Source: an uncultured Collinsella sp. (GTDB taxonomy: Bacteria > Actinomycetota > Coriobacteriia > Coriobacteriales > Coriobacteriaceae). Taken from it: a stretch of 38,998 nucleotides of DNA. The notes beneath the pieces are model-generated. The model did not search any database. It saw nothing but the letters and a program-made list of their open reading frames with translations, and was not told the DNA's origin. Positions within the stretch are counted from its first letter, which is position 1. Each line of letters starts with the position of its first letter. The position numbers were made by a program, and so were the translations under genes. This document shows positions 22,651 through 30,558 of this stretch, piece after piece. Location of the stretch: positions 1-38,998 of the forward strand of contig CAUDVX010000015.1 of NCBI GenBank assembly GCA_958452935.1, read 5' to 3'.

Positions 22651-23655
22651 CTAGCGTACATCGCGCACCGTATCGCCCTCGACGAGCACGCCCGGAAACA
22701 GCATGTGCTCCACACCGGGTTCAACGCCCTCGGCGCCGGCAATCTTGTCAACCGCCCACATGCCGACGCGCTTGTTGTCAAAGCGCACCGTGGTCAAGCG
22801 ACAATCGGGCACGATATCGCCCAGGCTGTCATCAACACCCACCACGCTCATGTCCTGGGGCACGCACTTCCCGCGCGACTCGAGCCCACGGATGCAGCCA
22901 TATGCCATGGCATCGTTGGAGGCATAAATGGCCGTGCAGGTCGGATCATCCGCAAGCGCCTGGCCGGCAGCATATCCACTCTGCGCCGTCCAGTCGCCAC
23001 GCACGAGCTGCGGGGGCTCAATGCCATGCGCACGCAATGTCTCACGCCAGCCTTCCTCGCGCCGCATGCCCGAAAGCGAGCGCTCGGGACACGAGATAAA
23101 GTGCACAGTCTTGTGTCCCTGCCCCAGCAAATACTCGACCACCTGGCGCGAACAATCGAACTGGTCGTTATCGACCGTTGAACAGAGCGGGTGCTCCAAC
23201 ATCGTAACGAGCACCGTCTGCATGCCGGGCAGCGGCTCGAAGGTTCCAAAGTCCGCCGGCATGCGGTTCATAATCACAACCATGCCATCCACCGGCAGTG
23301 CGCTCATGCGCGACGATGCGCTCTCGAGGGTATACGGATGCCCGTCTACTTTAGTGAGGGTGATGGCATAGCCATGTTTGTCGGCCGCTGCGGCAAAGCC
23401 CTCCATACGGTCGAGATTGCCGGTGCCGGTAATGTTGAACATGGCGACGCCGACGGTCTTAAACTTGCCACGGCGCAACGATCGACCGGCAAAATTGGGG
23501 CGATACCCCAGCTCGCGCATGGCGGCACGCACGCGTTCCTTGGTCTCGGGGCGCACGCTGGGCGAATCGTGCACCGTACGCGAGACTGTCTGCTCCGAGA
23601 CGCCCGCGAGGCGCGCTACGTCTTTGACGGATACCGATTTTTTAACAGCGGCCAT
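22651..23655 (-). CDS. LacI-family regulator lacR1
   Basis: Repressor of 334 residues, divergent from lacE1-lacG1. The helix-turn-helix is VSVKDVARLAGVSEQTVSRTVHD with recognition pair EQ, and the hinge is YRPNFAGRSLRRG. The effector domain includes VDGMVVIMNRMPADF, AIYASNDAMAYGCIRGL and VSVVGVDDSLGDIVPD. ATG 23655; the ribosome site is weak. TGTTAACGTTGCCATT-type sites in the divergent gap are its likely operators. The gene also precedes lacF on the same strand, so a shared transcript is possible. Inducer is probably a galactoside phosphate or tagatose-6-phosphate by analogy with the family's role; not shown by the sequence. Confidence 0.88.
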   Translation of the reverse strand: MAAVKKSVSVKDVARLAGVSEQTVSRTVHDSPSVRPETKERVRAAMRELGYRPNFAGRSLRRGKFKTVGVAMFNITGTGNLDRMEGFAAAADKHGYAITLTKVDGHPYTLESASSRMSALPVDGMVVIMNRMPADFGTFEPLPGMQTVLVTMLEHPLCSTVDNDQFDCSRQVVEYLLGQGHKTVHFISCPERSLSGMRREEGWRETLRAHGIEPPQLVRGDWTAQSGYAAGQALADDPTCTAIYASNDAMAYGCIRGLESRGKCVPQDMSVVGVDDSLGDIVPDCRLTTVRFDNKRVGMWAVDKIAGAEGVEPGVEHMLFPGVLVEGDTVRDVR

Positions 23656-23670
23656 AGGTCGATCTTTCTA

Positions 23671-23951
23671 TGTCAACGATGCCATTGGTGGCACCTTGCG
23701 CAGTCAAATGAAACGTCTTCAAGTATATCCAACGCCTCCCCCACCATACGCTCACCACCCAAAACCTACCGTTCACCGACATTTTTGCTTCCCCGAACGG
23801 CTTTTATCTACCAAATGTTAACGTTGCCATTGTGCAAACACAGAGCCACCGGGCGGCTCAAACGTTTACGCGTAAGGAATCGACGGTTCGCAGGCACAGG
23901 AACCACCGGTTCGCGTCTTTTTTTGTGTCGCAAAATGGCAACGTCAACATT
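23671..23951. promoter_or_regulatory. Three candidate LacR1 operators
   Basis: AATGTTAACGTTGCCATT at 23814-23831, its inverted relative AATGGCAACGTCAACATT at 23934-23951, and TGTCAACGATGCCATT at 23671-23686 near the regulator start. The right half GTTGCCATT is constant or one base off. Placement around the divergent promoters suggests looping repression. No other gene lies in 23656-24012. Confidence 0.8.
23747..23779 (+). promoter_or_regulatory. 21-bp direct repeat upstream of lacE1
   Basis: TACGCTCACCA at 23747 and ACCGTTCACCG at 23768, exactly 21 bp apart, lie about 35 bases before the first LacR1 operator. Confidence 0.55.
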
Positions 23952-24012
23952 TTGGCAACCGGACGCCAAAAGCTACCATCGTTGCTAACCCACCGACTCT
24001 TAGGAGCATTGC

Positions 24013-25788
24013 ATGGAGCAACTCATCGCCATCATCGAAAAGGGCCAGCCCTTTTTCAACGCGATCGCCCGCAACAAGTACCTCAAGGCGATCCGCGACG
24101 GCTTTATCTCCGTCATCCCCATCATTATCTTCTCGTCCATCTTCTGCCTGGTAGCCTCGGTCCCCAACATCTGGGGTTTCTACTGGCCCGATGACATCAA
24201 CAACGCCCTGTGGAAATGCTACAACTACTCCATGGGCATCCTGGCCATCGCCTGCGCCGCCACCACGGCCAAGCACTTCGCCGACGCTCAGAACCGCGAC
24301 CTGCCCAAGAACAACCAGATCAACTTTATCTCGTGCATGTGCGCGGCCATCATCGGCTTCTTGCTCCTTTCGAGCGACACGATCGCCACGGACGCTGCCA
24401 GCGGCTTCAACACCACTTACCTTGGTTCCAAGGGCCTGCTGACCGCCTTCATCGCTGCGTTTGTGACCGGCATCATCTACAAGTTCTTCATTAAGCGCAA
24501 CATCACCGTCAAGATGCCCGAGCAGGTTCCGCCTAACATCTCGCAGACCTTTAAGGACATCATCCCCTTCTCCGTCTGCATCACCGTCTTTTGGGTCTTT
24601 GACATCGTCTTCCGCGCTGCTTTTGGCTTCTGCTTTGCCCAGGGCGTCATCCAGGTGTTCCAGCCCCTGTTCACCGCTGCCGACGGCTACATCGGCCTCG
24701 CTGTGATCTACGGCGCCATGAGCCTGTTCTGGTTCGTCGGCGTCCACGGCCCCTCGATCGTCGAGCCCGCCATCGCCGCCGCTCTCGTTGCCAACATGAC
24801 CGACAACCTGGCTGCGTTCCAGGCCGGTCAGCACGCTTCCGCTGTCCTGACCCAGGGTGCCCAGTACTTCGTCGTCTGCATGGGCGGCACCGGCGCCACG
24901 CTCGTCCTGGTCTTTATGTTCTGCTTCCTAGCCAAGTCTCAGGAGATGCGCGCCGTCGGTAAGGCCGCCATCGTCCCCGTCTGCTTTGCCGTCAACGAGC
25001 CGCTGCTGTTCGCCGCGCCCATCGTGCTCAACCCCGTCTTCTTTGTCCCGTTTGTCTTTGCCCCGATCGCCAACATCTGGATCCTCAAGATCTTTATCGA
25101 CTTCTTGGGCATGAACGGCTTTATGTACACCCTGCCTTGGACCGTCCCCGGCCCCATCGGCACCATCATGGGCCTGGGCTTCCAGCCGCTCGCCTTTGTG
25201 ATGCTCGCCCTTATCCTGGTCGTCGATTTTGTCCTGTACTACCCGTTCTTCCGTGCCTATGACGCCCAGAAGTGCGCCGAGGAGGCCGAGATCTCCCAGG
25301 AGGAGCTCGCCGCCAAGAACGCCGAGAAGGCCGCCAAGCTCAACGATGCCTTCCAGGGCAAGGCTGACGCCAAGAGCGTTGCCGCCGGCGCTGCTGCCGA
25401 AGCCGTGAAGGCCGACTCCCCCGCCGCCTCCGCAGCACCCGCTGCCGAGACAACGACCGCCAGCGACCTCAACGGCAAGCGCGTGCTCGTGCTCTGCCAG
25501 GGCGGCGGAACCTCGGGCCTGCTCGCCAACGCGCTGGCCAAGGCCGCCAAGGAGCGCGGCATTAACCTCGAGACCGCTGCCGAGGCCTATGGCAACCACG
25601 TGGACATGCTCCCCGACTTTGACCTGGTCGTCCTGGCCCCGCAGGCCGCAAGCTACCTGGCCGACCTGCAGAAGGACTGTGAGCGCGTGGGCAACAAGTG
25701 CGTCGCCTGCCGTGGCAAGCAGTACATCGAGCTCTCCCAGAACGGCGACAAGTCTCTCGCCTTCGTGAGTGAGCAACTTTCGAAGTAA
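24013..25788 (+). CDS. lacE: PTS lactose-family EIICB permease, lacE1
   Basis: Membrane transporter (591 residues) that imports and phosphorylates a beta-galactoside such as lactose. The N-terminal EIIC domain (to about residue 420) has multiple membrane spans, NQINFISCMCAAIIGF near 105, a VPPNISQTFKDIIPFS loop, GVHGPSIVEPAIAA near 250 and VNEPLLFAAP near 330. A low-complexity Ala/Glu/Lys linker leads to the EIIB domain from about 490, whose phosphorylated Cys is C495 in VLCQGGGTSGLLANAL. Several segments follow staphylococcal LacE nearly word for word, more so than the other two copies. AGGAG lies six bases before ATG 24013. LacF would donate phosphate. It is cotranscribed with lacG1. Confidence 0.92.
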   Translation: MEQLIAIIEKGQPFFNAIARNKYLKAIRDGFISVIPIIIFSSIFCLVASVPNIWGFYWPDDINNALWKCYNYSMGILAIACAATTAKHFADAQNRDLPKNNQINFISCMCAAIIGFLLLSSDTIATDAASGFNTTYLGSKGLLTAFIAAFVTGIIYKFFIKRNITVKMPEQVPPNISQTFKDIIPFSVCITVFWVFDIVFRAAFGFCFAQGVIQVFQPLFTAADGYIGLAVIYGAMSLFWFVGVHGPSIVEPAIAAALVANMTDNLAAFQAGQHASAVLTQGAQYFVVCMGGTGATLVLVFMFCFLAKSQEMRAVGKAAIVPVCFAVNEPLLFAAPIVLNPVFFVPFVFAPIANIWILKIFIDFLGMNGFMYTLPWTVPGPIGTIMGLGFQPLAFVMLALILVVDFVLYYPFFRAYDAQKCAEEAEISQEELAAKNAEKAAKLNDAFQGKADAKSVAAGAAAEAVKADSPAASAAPAAETTTASDLNGKRVLVLCQGGGTSGLLANALAKAAKERGINLETAAEAYGNHVDMLPDFDLVVLAPQAASYLADLQKDCERVGNKCVACRGKQYIELSQNGDKSLAFVSEQLSK

Positions 25789-25797
25789 GTAACGCCC

Positions 25798-25831
25798 AGG
25801 GCCAGCCGACCATCAGCAGCCGGCTGGCCCT
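25798..25831 (+). other. Hairpin between lacE1 and lacG1
   Basis: Perfect 11-bp arms AGGGCCAGCCG and CGGCTGGCCCT with a 12-base loop, ten bases after the lacE1 stop. Only a weak T-run (TTCGATTT) follows. Probably a partial terminator or 3'-end stabiliser that sets the lacE:lacG ratio. Confidence 0.6.
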
Positions 25832-25854
25832 TCGATTTAGACGATTGGATCATC

Positions 25855-27294
25855 ATGTCCGTTAATCCTGCTAGCGTCACCAACCCGCCCGCGCAGTTTC
25901 CCGAGGACTTTGTCTTTGGCGGCGCCACCGCTGCCTACCAGGTAGAGGGCGAGACCCGCACTCACGGTAAGGGCAAGGTTGCCTGGGACGACTTCCTGGA
26001 GGCCCAGGGGCGCTTCTCCCCCGATCCCGCTTCGGACTTCTACAACCAGTACCCCGTCGACCTGGAGCTGTGCGAGGAGTTCGGCATCAACGGCATTCGT
26101 CTCTCCATCGCCTGGAGCCGCATCTTCCCCAACGGCACCGGCGAAATCAACCCCGAGGGCGTCCAGTTCTACCACGATCTCTTCGCCGAGTGCCACAAGC
26201 ACCACGTTGAGCCGTTTGTCACGCTGCATCACTTCGATACGCCGCTTCCCCTCTTTGAGAAGGGCGACTTCCTCAACCGCGAGACCATCGACGCCTTTGT
26301 GGACTTTGCCACCTTCTGCTTTAAGGAGTACGCCGACCAGGTGACCTACTGGTTCACCTTTAACGAGATCTGGGCCGACGCCTCCAACACCTACATCGAG
26401 GGCACCTTCCCCGGTGGCGTCAAGGCGCATCTGGCCGAGGCCTTCCAGTGCGAGCACAACATGATGCTCGCCCACGCCAAGGCCGTGCTGGCCTTCCACA
26501 ACGGCGGTTTTAAGGGCAAAATCGGCGTCATTCAGTCGCTAGAGTTTAAGTACCCGCTCAACGAGAACGACCCCACCGACATCAAGGCCGCCAACAACGA
26601 GCACGTGCTGCAGAACCAGTTCTTGCTCGACGCCACCTTCCGCGGCGACTACGCGCCCGACACCCTCGAGTGCGCCAACCGCCTGGCTGCCGTCTCGGGC
26701 GGCACCATCGAGATCCTGGACGAGGATCTGGAAATCATGCGCGAGGCCGCGCTCTACAACGACTACCTGGGCGTTAACAACTACCAGTGCCGCTTCTTGA
26801 AGGCCTACGATGGCGAAAACGACCTGCACCACAACGGTACGGGCGAGAAGGGCACCGGCCGCTGGCGCGTCAAGGGCATTGGCGAGCACGTGAACAAGCC
26901 CGGCATCCCCACCACCGACTGGGACTGGATCATCTATCCCGAGGGCCTGTTCGATCTGCTCGTCTACATTAAGCAGCGCTACCCCAACTACAAGCAGATC
27001 TTCATCACCGAGAACGGCATGGGCTACAAGGACCCCTACAAGGACGGTTTTGTGGACGACCAGCCGCGCATCGACTACATCGAGCAGCACCTGCGCTGGT
27101 TGCTCAAGGCCATGGAGGTGGGCGTCAACGTGGGCGGCTACTTCCTGTGGAGCCTGCAGGATCAGTTCTCCTGGACCAATGGCTACAACAAGCGTTACGG
27201 CTTCTTCTACGTTGACTTTGAAACCCAGAAGCGCACGCCCAAGGCAAGCGCCTACTGGTACAAGCACGTGGCGCAGACCCGTCGTCTGGACTAG
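25855..27294 (+). CDS. lacG: 6-phospho-beta-galactosidase, lacG1
   Basis: GH1 glycosidase (479 residues, usual LacG length) that hydrolyses lactose-6-phosphate to glucose and galactose-6-phosphate. Catalytic acid/base is E171 in TFNEIW and nucleophile E386 in ITENGMGYK. The phosphate-binding set of LacG is conserved at S439, K446 and Y448 in FSWTNGYNKRYG; W440, next to that Ser, is the residue I recall as favouring galactosides over glucosides. N-terminal FVFGGATAAYQVEGETRTHGKGKVAWDDFL matches LacG. The ribosome site before ATG 25855 is weak (GGATC), so translation may depend on coupling with lacE1. It ends the lacE1-lacG1 operon, with a strong terminator downstream. Confidence 0.92.
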   Translation: MSVNPASVTNPPAQFPEDFVFGGATAAYQVEGETRTHGKGKVAWDDFLEAQGRFSPDPASDFYNQYPVDLELCEEFGINGIRLSIAWSRIFPNGTGEINPEGVQFYHDLFAECHKHHVEPFVTLHHFDTPLPLFEKGDFLNRETIDAFVDFATFCFKEYADQVTYWFTFNEIWADASNTYIEGTFPGGVKAHLAEAFQCEHNMMLAHAKAVLAFHNGGFKGKIGVIQSLEFKYPLNENDPTDIKAANNEHVLQNQFLLDATFRGDYAPDTLECANRLAAVSGGTIEILDEDLEIMREAALYNDYLGVNNYQCRFLKAYDGENDLHHNGTGEKGTGRWRVKGIGEHVNKPGIPTTDWDWIIYPEGLFDLLVYIKQRYPNYKQIFITENGMGYKDPYKDGFVDDQPRIDYIEQHLRWLLKAMEVGVNVGGYFLWSLQDQFSWTNGYNKRYGFFYVDFETQKRTPKASAYWYKHVAQTRRLD

Positions 27295-27340
27295 TGGCTG
27301 GCGGGGTTGCCCGCTCACACAACCTGTCCCCATTTCTCAG

Positions 27341-27383
27341 CCGGGGGCGGCACGTCACACGGCGCGCCGCCCCCGGTCTTTTT
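27341..27383 (+). terminator. Terminator of the lacE1-lacG1 operon
   Basis: CCGGGGGCGGC and GCCGCCCCCGG pair around a 14-base loop, followed by TCTTTTTGTTTTT. Confidence 0.88.
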
Positions 27384-27406
27384 GTTTTTGGGCTGGTCGG
27401 AAGCCG

Positions 27407-27470
27407 TTTGTCTCGATCTGTAACATCTAGCCGAGTTTTTTGGTCCTAGCTGTTACAGATTGAGACGAAC
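27407..27470. repeat. GTAACA hairpin, type 1
   Basis: Arms around ATCTGTAACA and TGTTACAGAT, extended outward by GTCTCG and GAGAC, with an inner CTAG/CTAG stem and a T-rich loop. Same family as 27490-27548, 32415-32479, 37144-37208 and 37227-37285. Confidence 0.8.
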
Positions 27471-27489
27471 AGGATTGCTCTTTCCGAAG

Positions 27490-27548
27490 AATCTAAATCT
27501 GTAACACGTAGCCCGCTTTTGACCGTCTACCTGTTACAAATCGAGACA
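27490..27548. repeat. GTAACA hairpin, type 2
   Basis: ATCTGTAACA and TGTTACAAAT arms with an inner GTAG/CTAC stem. The change from CTAG/CTAG to GTAG/CTAC keeps pairing. It lies 14 bases beyond the lacR2 stop. Confidence 0.75.
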
Positions 27549-27561
27549 AACGGAGTAGGAC

Positions 27562-28590
27562 CTAACCCCGTATGTCCCTAACAGTCGAGCGTTCGACCAG
27601 CGTACTCGGCACATGAATCGCCTCGATAGACGAGCTCTCTCCAATCGCCGCCTCAAACGCAAGCTTACCGACACCGCGCAAATCAAATCGCAGCGTCGTC
27701 AGCCGATTGTGAGGAACAAGTCCCTCGAGTGCGTCGTCGATACCAACCACGCTCACGTCGTCGGGCACGGACAGGCCCGCGTTCTCGAGCGCGGCGATAA
27801 CGCCCAGCGCCATCTGGTCATTTGCCGCAAGCACGGCAGTCGGCGCCTGCGACCCGCCGGCAAGCACCTCGGCCGCAATCCGCTCGCCCATGGCGTACCC
27901 ACTGTCCGCACTCCAATCGCCACGCAGCATCGGAGCGGCATCGACATGAGCACGACCCAGCGTATCGCGCCAACCGGCCTCACGAAAACGCGAGGAAATC
28001 GAGTTTTCCGGACCCGCCACAAACCGCATATTCGAGTGACCATGTTCCAGCAGATAATTGGTCAACAGCTCGCACGAACCATACTGGTCGGAGTCGATCG
28101 TCGTGCAGCGCGGATGCGCATACATGGACAGGATGACCGTTCGCACTCCCGGCTGGGGAACAAACTCCTCAAAATCGGGAGCCATGCGGTTCATGTTGAG
28201 AATCATGCCGTCGACGGGTCGCTCGACCATGCGGCGCGAGGCATCGGCAAGTGTATAGGGCTTGTCGCCGCCCATCTCGATCATAGTGACGGCAAAATCG
28301 TGCTCGCGCGCCGCTTGCATGATACCCTCGAGCGTCGCCAGGTTGCCGACACGTGTGATGTTGTACATGCACAGGCCAATAGAACGATACGACCCGCCGC
28401 GCAACGCCGCTCCAGCAAAATTGGGACGAAAGCCCAGCTCTTCCATGGCGGCCAGCACACGCTTGCGCGTCTTTTCCGTCACGTTGGGCATACCGTTGAC
28501 CACGCGAGACACAGTCTGGCGGCTCACGCCAGCGAGCGCCGCAACCTCTGCCGCGCTCGCCGAATGACCATTCCTTGTCTGCTGAGCCAT
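27562..28590 (-). CDS. LacI-family regulator lacR2
   Basis: Repressor of about 342 residues, divergent from lacG2-lacE2. The helix-turn-helix is ASAAEVAALAGVSRQTVSRVVNG with recognition pair RQ, and the hinge is FRPNFAGAALRGG. The effector domain has VDGMILNMNRMAPDFEEF, TAVLAANDQMALGVIAAL and VSVVGIDDALEGLVPHN. The start is uncertain: ATG 28590 has GGAAGG too close, a GTG at 28599 is possible, and an in-frame start at 28647 would overlap a predicted operator. Three TAACGTGCTCAT-type sites in the divergent gap are its probable targets. Confidence 0.86.
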   Translation of the reverse strand: MAQQTRNGHSASAAEVAALAGVSRQTVSRVVNGMPNVTEKTRKRVLAAMEELGFRPNFAGAALRGGSYRSIGLCMYNITRVGNLATLEGIMQAAREHDFAVTMIEMGGDKPYTLADASRRMVERPVDGMILNMNRMAPDFEEFVPQPGVRTVILSMYAHPRCTTIDSDQYGSCELLTNYLLEHGHSNMRFVAGPENSISSRFREAGWRDTLGRAHVDAAPMLRGDWSADSGYAMGERIAAEVLAGGSQAPTAVLAANDQMALGVIAALENAGLSVPDDVSVVGIDDALEGLVPHNRLTTLRFDLRGVGKLAFEAAIGESSSIEAIHVPSTLVERSTVRDIRG

Positions 28591-28650
28591 GCCTTCCACG
28601 CTAACCTGCTTCCCAACTATTCCCCGCGCCCATGGCGCATCGTACATACA

Positions 28651-28821
28651 TTGATAACGTGCTCATGATACCCGAGCCATATACCACAACATGAAAACTT
28701 CTGTCAATCAAAACCGCTTACCGAACAAATACAACCGTTCGCGGCTGTTTGAAGTTGTTTTGTTTCTATACATCCCAGCCGGATGTTAACGTGCTCATTG
28801 TCAAATGTTCACGTGCTCATT
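28651..28821. promoter_or_regulatory. Three candidate LacR2 operators
   Basis: TTGATAACGTGCTCATGA at 28651-28668, ATGTTAACGTGCTCATTG at 28783-28800 and AATGTTCACGTGCTCATT at 28804-28821. All three read in the same direction and share ACGTGCTCAT. The last two are 21 bp apart. No gene lies in 28591-28934. Confidence 0.82.
28713..28744 (+). promoter_or_regulatory. 21-bp direct repeat upstream of lacG2
   Basis: ACCGCTTACCG at 28713 and ACCGTTCGCGG at 28734, exactly 21 bp apart, lie about 40 bases before the central LacR2 operator. Confidence 0.6.
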
Positions 28822-28934
28822 TTGGTTCTAATCATTTTAAGATAGTGTTTATCGGGCTTTTTCACCGCTGAACGCTAACCAGGGAGCCTCCTGAGCGCAA
28901 ACGCACAATATCGAACAGCGAGACGAGAGGGTGT

Positions 28935-30383
28935 ATGCATATGTCTTTGCTAAACCGCGTACAGCAGCTGCCGAAGGGCTTTGTTTGGGGCGCCGCAACC
29001 GCCGCGTACCAAACGGAAGGTTCCACGAAGGTGGCAGGCAAGGGTAAGACCATGTGGGACGATTACCTTGTCGCCCAGGGTCGCTTTTTGCCCGACCCGG
29101 CCAGTGATTTCTACAACCGCTACGAGGAGGATATCCGCCTTTCTGCCGAGCATGGACTCAACGCCATTCGTGTGTCCATCGCCTGGACCCGCATCTTCCC
29201 CAACGGCGACGATGCCGAACCCCTCGCCGAGGGCGTTAAGCACTACCACGAGCTGTTCGCCTGCTGCAAAAAGTATGGCGTCGAGCCCTATGTGTCCCTG
29301 CATCACTTTGACTCCCCCGCCGCCCTGTTCAACCAGGGCGACTGGCTCAACCGCAAGACCGTCGACGCCTATGTGCGCTATGCCGAGTTCTGCTTCCGCG
29401 AGTTCCGCGAGGTCAAGAATTGGTTCACCATCAACGAGCTCATCAGCCTCTCGCACTCCCAATACATCCAAGGCAACTTCCCGCCCAACCATCACTTTGA
29501 TGTGACGAGCGGCATCCAGAGCCAGCACAACGAGCTCGTTGCCCACGCCCGCGCCGTCAACCTGTATAAGGATCTTGACGAGACCGAGCACCTGGGCGGC
29601 CGCATTGGCATGGTCAACGTCCTGACGCCGGCATATCCTGCCACCGACTCGCCCGCCGACCAGCACGCCGCCGACCTGTACAACGCCTTCTACACCGACT
29701 TCATCATGGACGGCGCCTTCCTGGGCCACTACTCCGCGCGCACCCTCTCACTCATCAACGAGATTCTGCGTGCCAACAACGCCACGCTTACGGTTGAGGA
29801 CAGCGACATGGAGGAGCTCGCCAAGGCGGCGCCCCGCAACGATATGTTCGGCCTCAACTACTATCAGTCGGCGTTTATCGCCGCCTACGATGGCGAGTCC
29901 ACCAACAGCTTTAACGGCACCGGAGACAAGGGCACCTCGTGCTTTAAGTTTAAGGGCGTCGGGCAGCAGGTCGATATGCCGGGTATCCCCACCACCGACT
30001 GGGATTGGCTCATCTACCCGCAAGGCCTCTACGACACGCTCAAGCACATCAGCGCCACCTATCCCAACCTCCCCGTCATCTATATCACCGAAAACGGCCT
30101 GGGCCACAAGGACCCCGAGCCCGACGCAAACGGCATCGTCGCCGATCCCGAGCGCATCGACTTTGTCGACCAGCACATGGAGAAGGTGCTCCAGGCGCGC
30201 GCCGAGGGCGTCGACGTCCAGGGCTACTTTATCTGGAGCCTGCAGGACCAGTTCTCGTGGGCCAATGGCTATAACAAGCGCTACGGCCTGTTCTACATCG
30301 ACTTCGACACGCAAAAACGCTACATCAAGCAGTCGGCACTCTGGTACAAGGAGCTCGCCGACACTATGGCGGACGCGCAGTAG
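28935..30383 (+). CDS. lacG: 6-phospho-beta-galactosidase, lacG2
   Basis: GH1 enzyme of about 482 residues. Acid/base Glu is in WFTINELIS (TINE instead of the usual TFNE) and the nucleophile is in YITENGLGHK. Phosphate-binding Ser, Lys and Tyr and the neighbouring Trp are kept in FSWANGYNKRYG. The N-terminus (FVWGAATAAYQTEGSTKVAGKGKT) differs from lacG1 and lacG3, which resemble each other, so this is the most divergent of the three and may accept a different aglycone. Start: ATG 28935 or 28941; GAGGG lies 3 bases before the first and 9 before the second. Unlike the other modules the hydrolase precedes the PTS gene. A gap of 175 bases with a hairpin separates them. Confidence 0.9.
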   Translation: MHMSLLNRVQQLPKGFVWGAATAAYQTEGSTKVAGKGKTMWDDYLVAQGRFLPDPASDFYNRYEEDIRLSAEHGLNAIRVSIAWTRIFPNGDDAEPLAEGVKHYHELFACCKKYGVEPYVSLHHFDSPAALFNQGDWLNRKTVDAYVRYAEFCFREFREVKNWFTINELISLSHSQYIQGNFPPNHHFDVTSGIQSQHNELVAHARAVNLYKDLDETEHLGGRIGMVNVLTPAYPATDSPADQHAADLYNAFYTDFIMDGAFLGHYSARTLSLINEILRANNATLTVEDSDMEELAKAAPRNDMFGLNYYQSAFIAAYDGESTNSFNGTGDKGTSCFKFKGVGQQVDMPGIPTTDWDWLIYPQGLYDTLKHISATYPNLPVIYITENGLGHKDPEPDANGIVADPERIDFVDQHMEKVLQARAEGVDVQGYFIWSLQDQFSWANGYNKRYGLFYIDFDTQKRYIKQSALWYKELADTMADAQ

Positions 30384-30409
30384 CGCATCGCCTCGCTTTC
30401 CCCCGAGAA

Positions 30410-30446
30410 GGGAGCGGCCCTATGTGATACAAACCCAGCCGCTCCC
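30410..30446 (+). other. Hairpin between lacG2 and lacE2
   Basis: GGGAGCGGC at 30410-30418 pairs with GCCGCTCCC at 30438-30446. No T-run follows. It parallels the hairpins between the two genes of modules 1 and 3. Confidence 0.5.
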
Positions 30447-30558
30447 CTCTCTCCCCTGGGACCGACCCCGCCTGCACCCGGGCTTTTAGCAAGCGGGAGA
30501 CCATATAGGTTTTCAACGTCCATGCCATTAAGATTTCATGCAAAGAGGAGCGTGAACT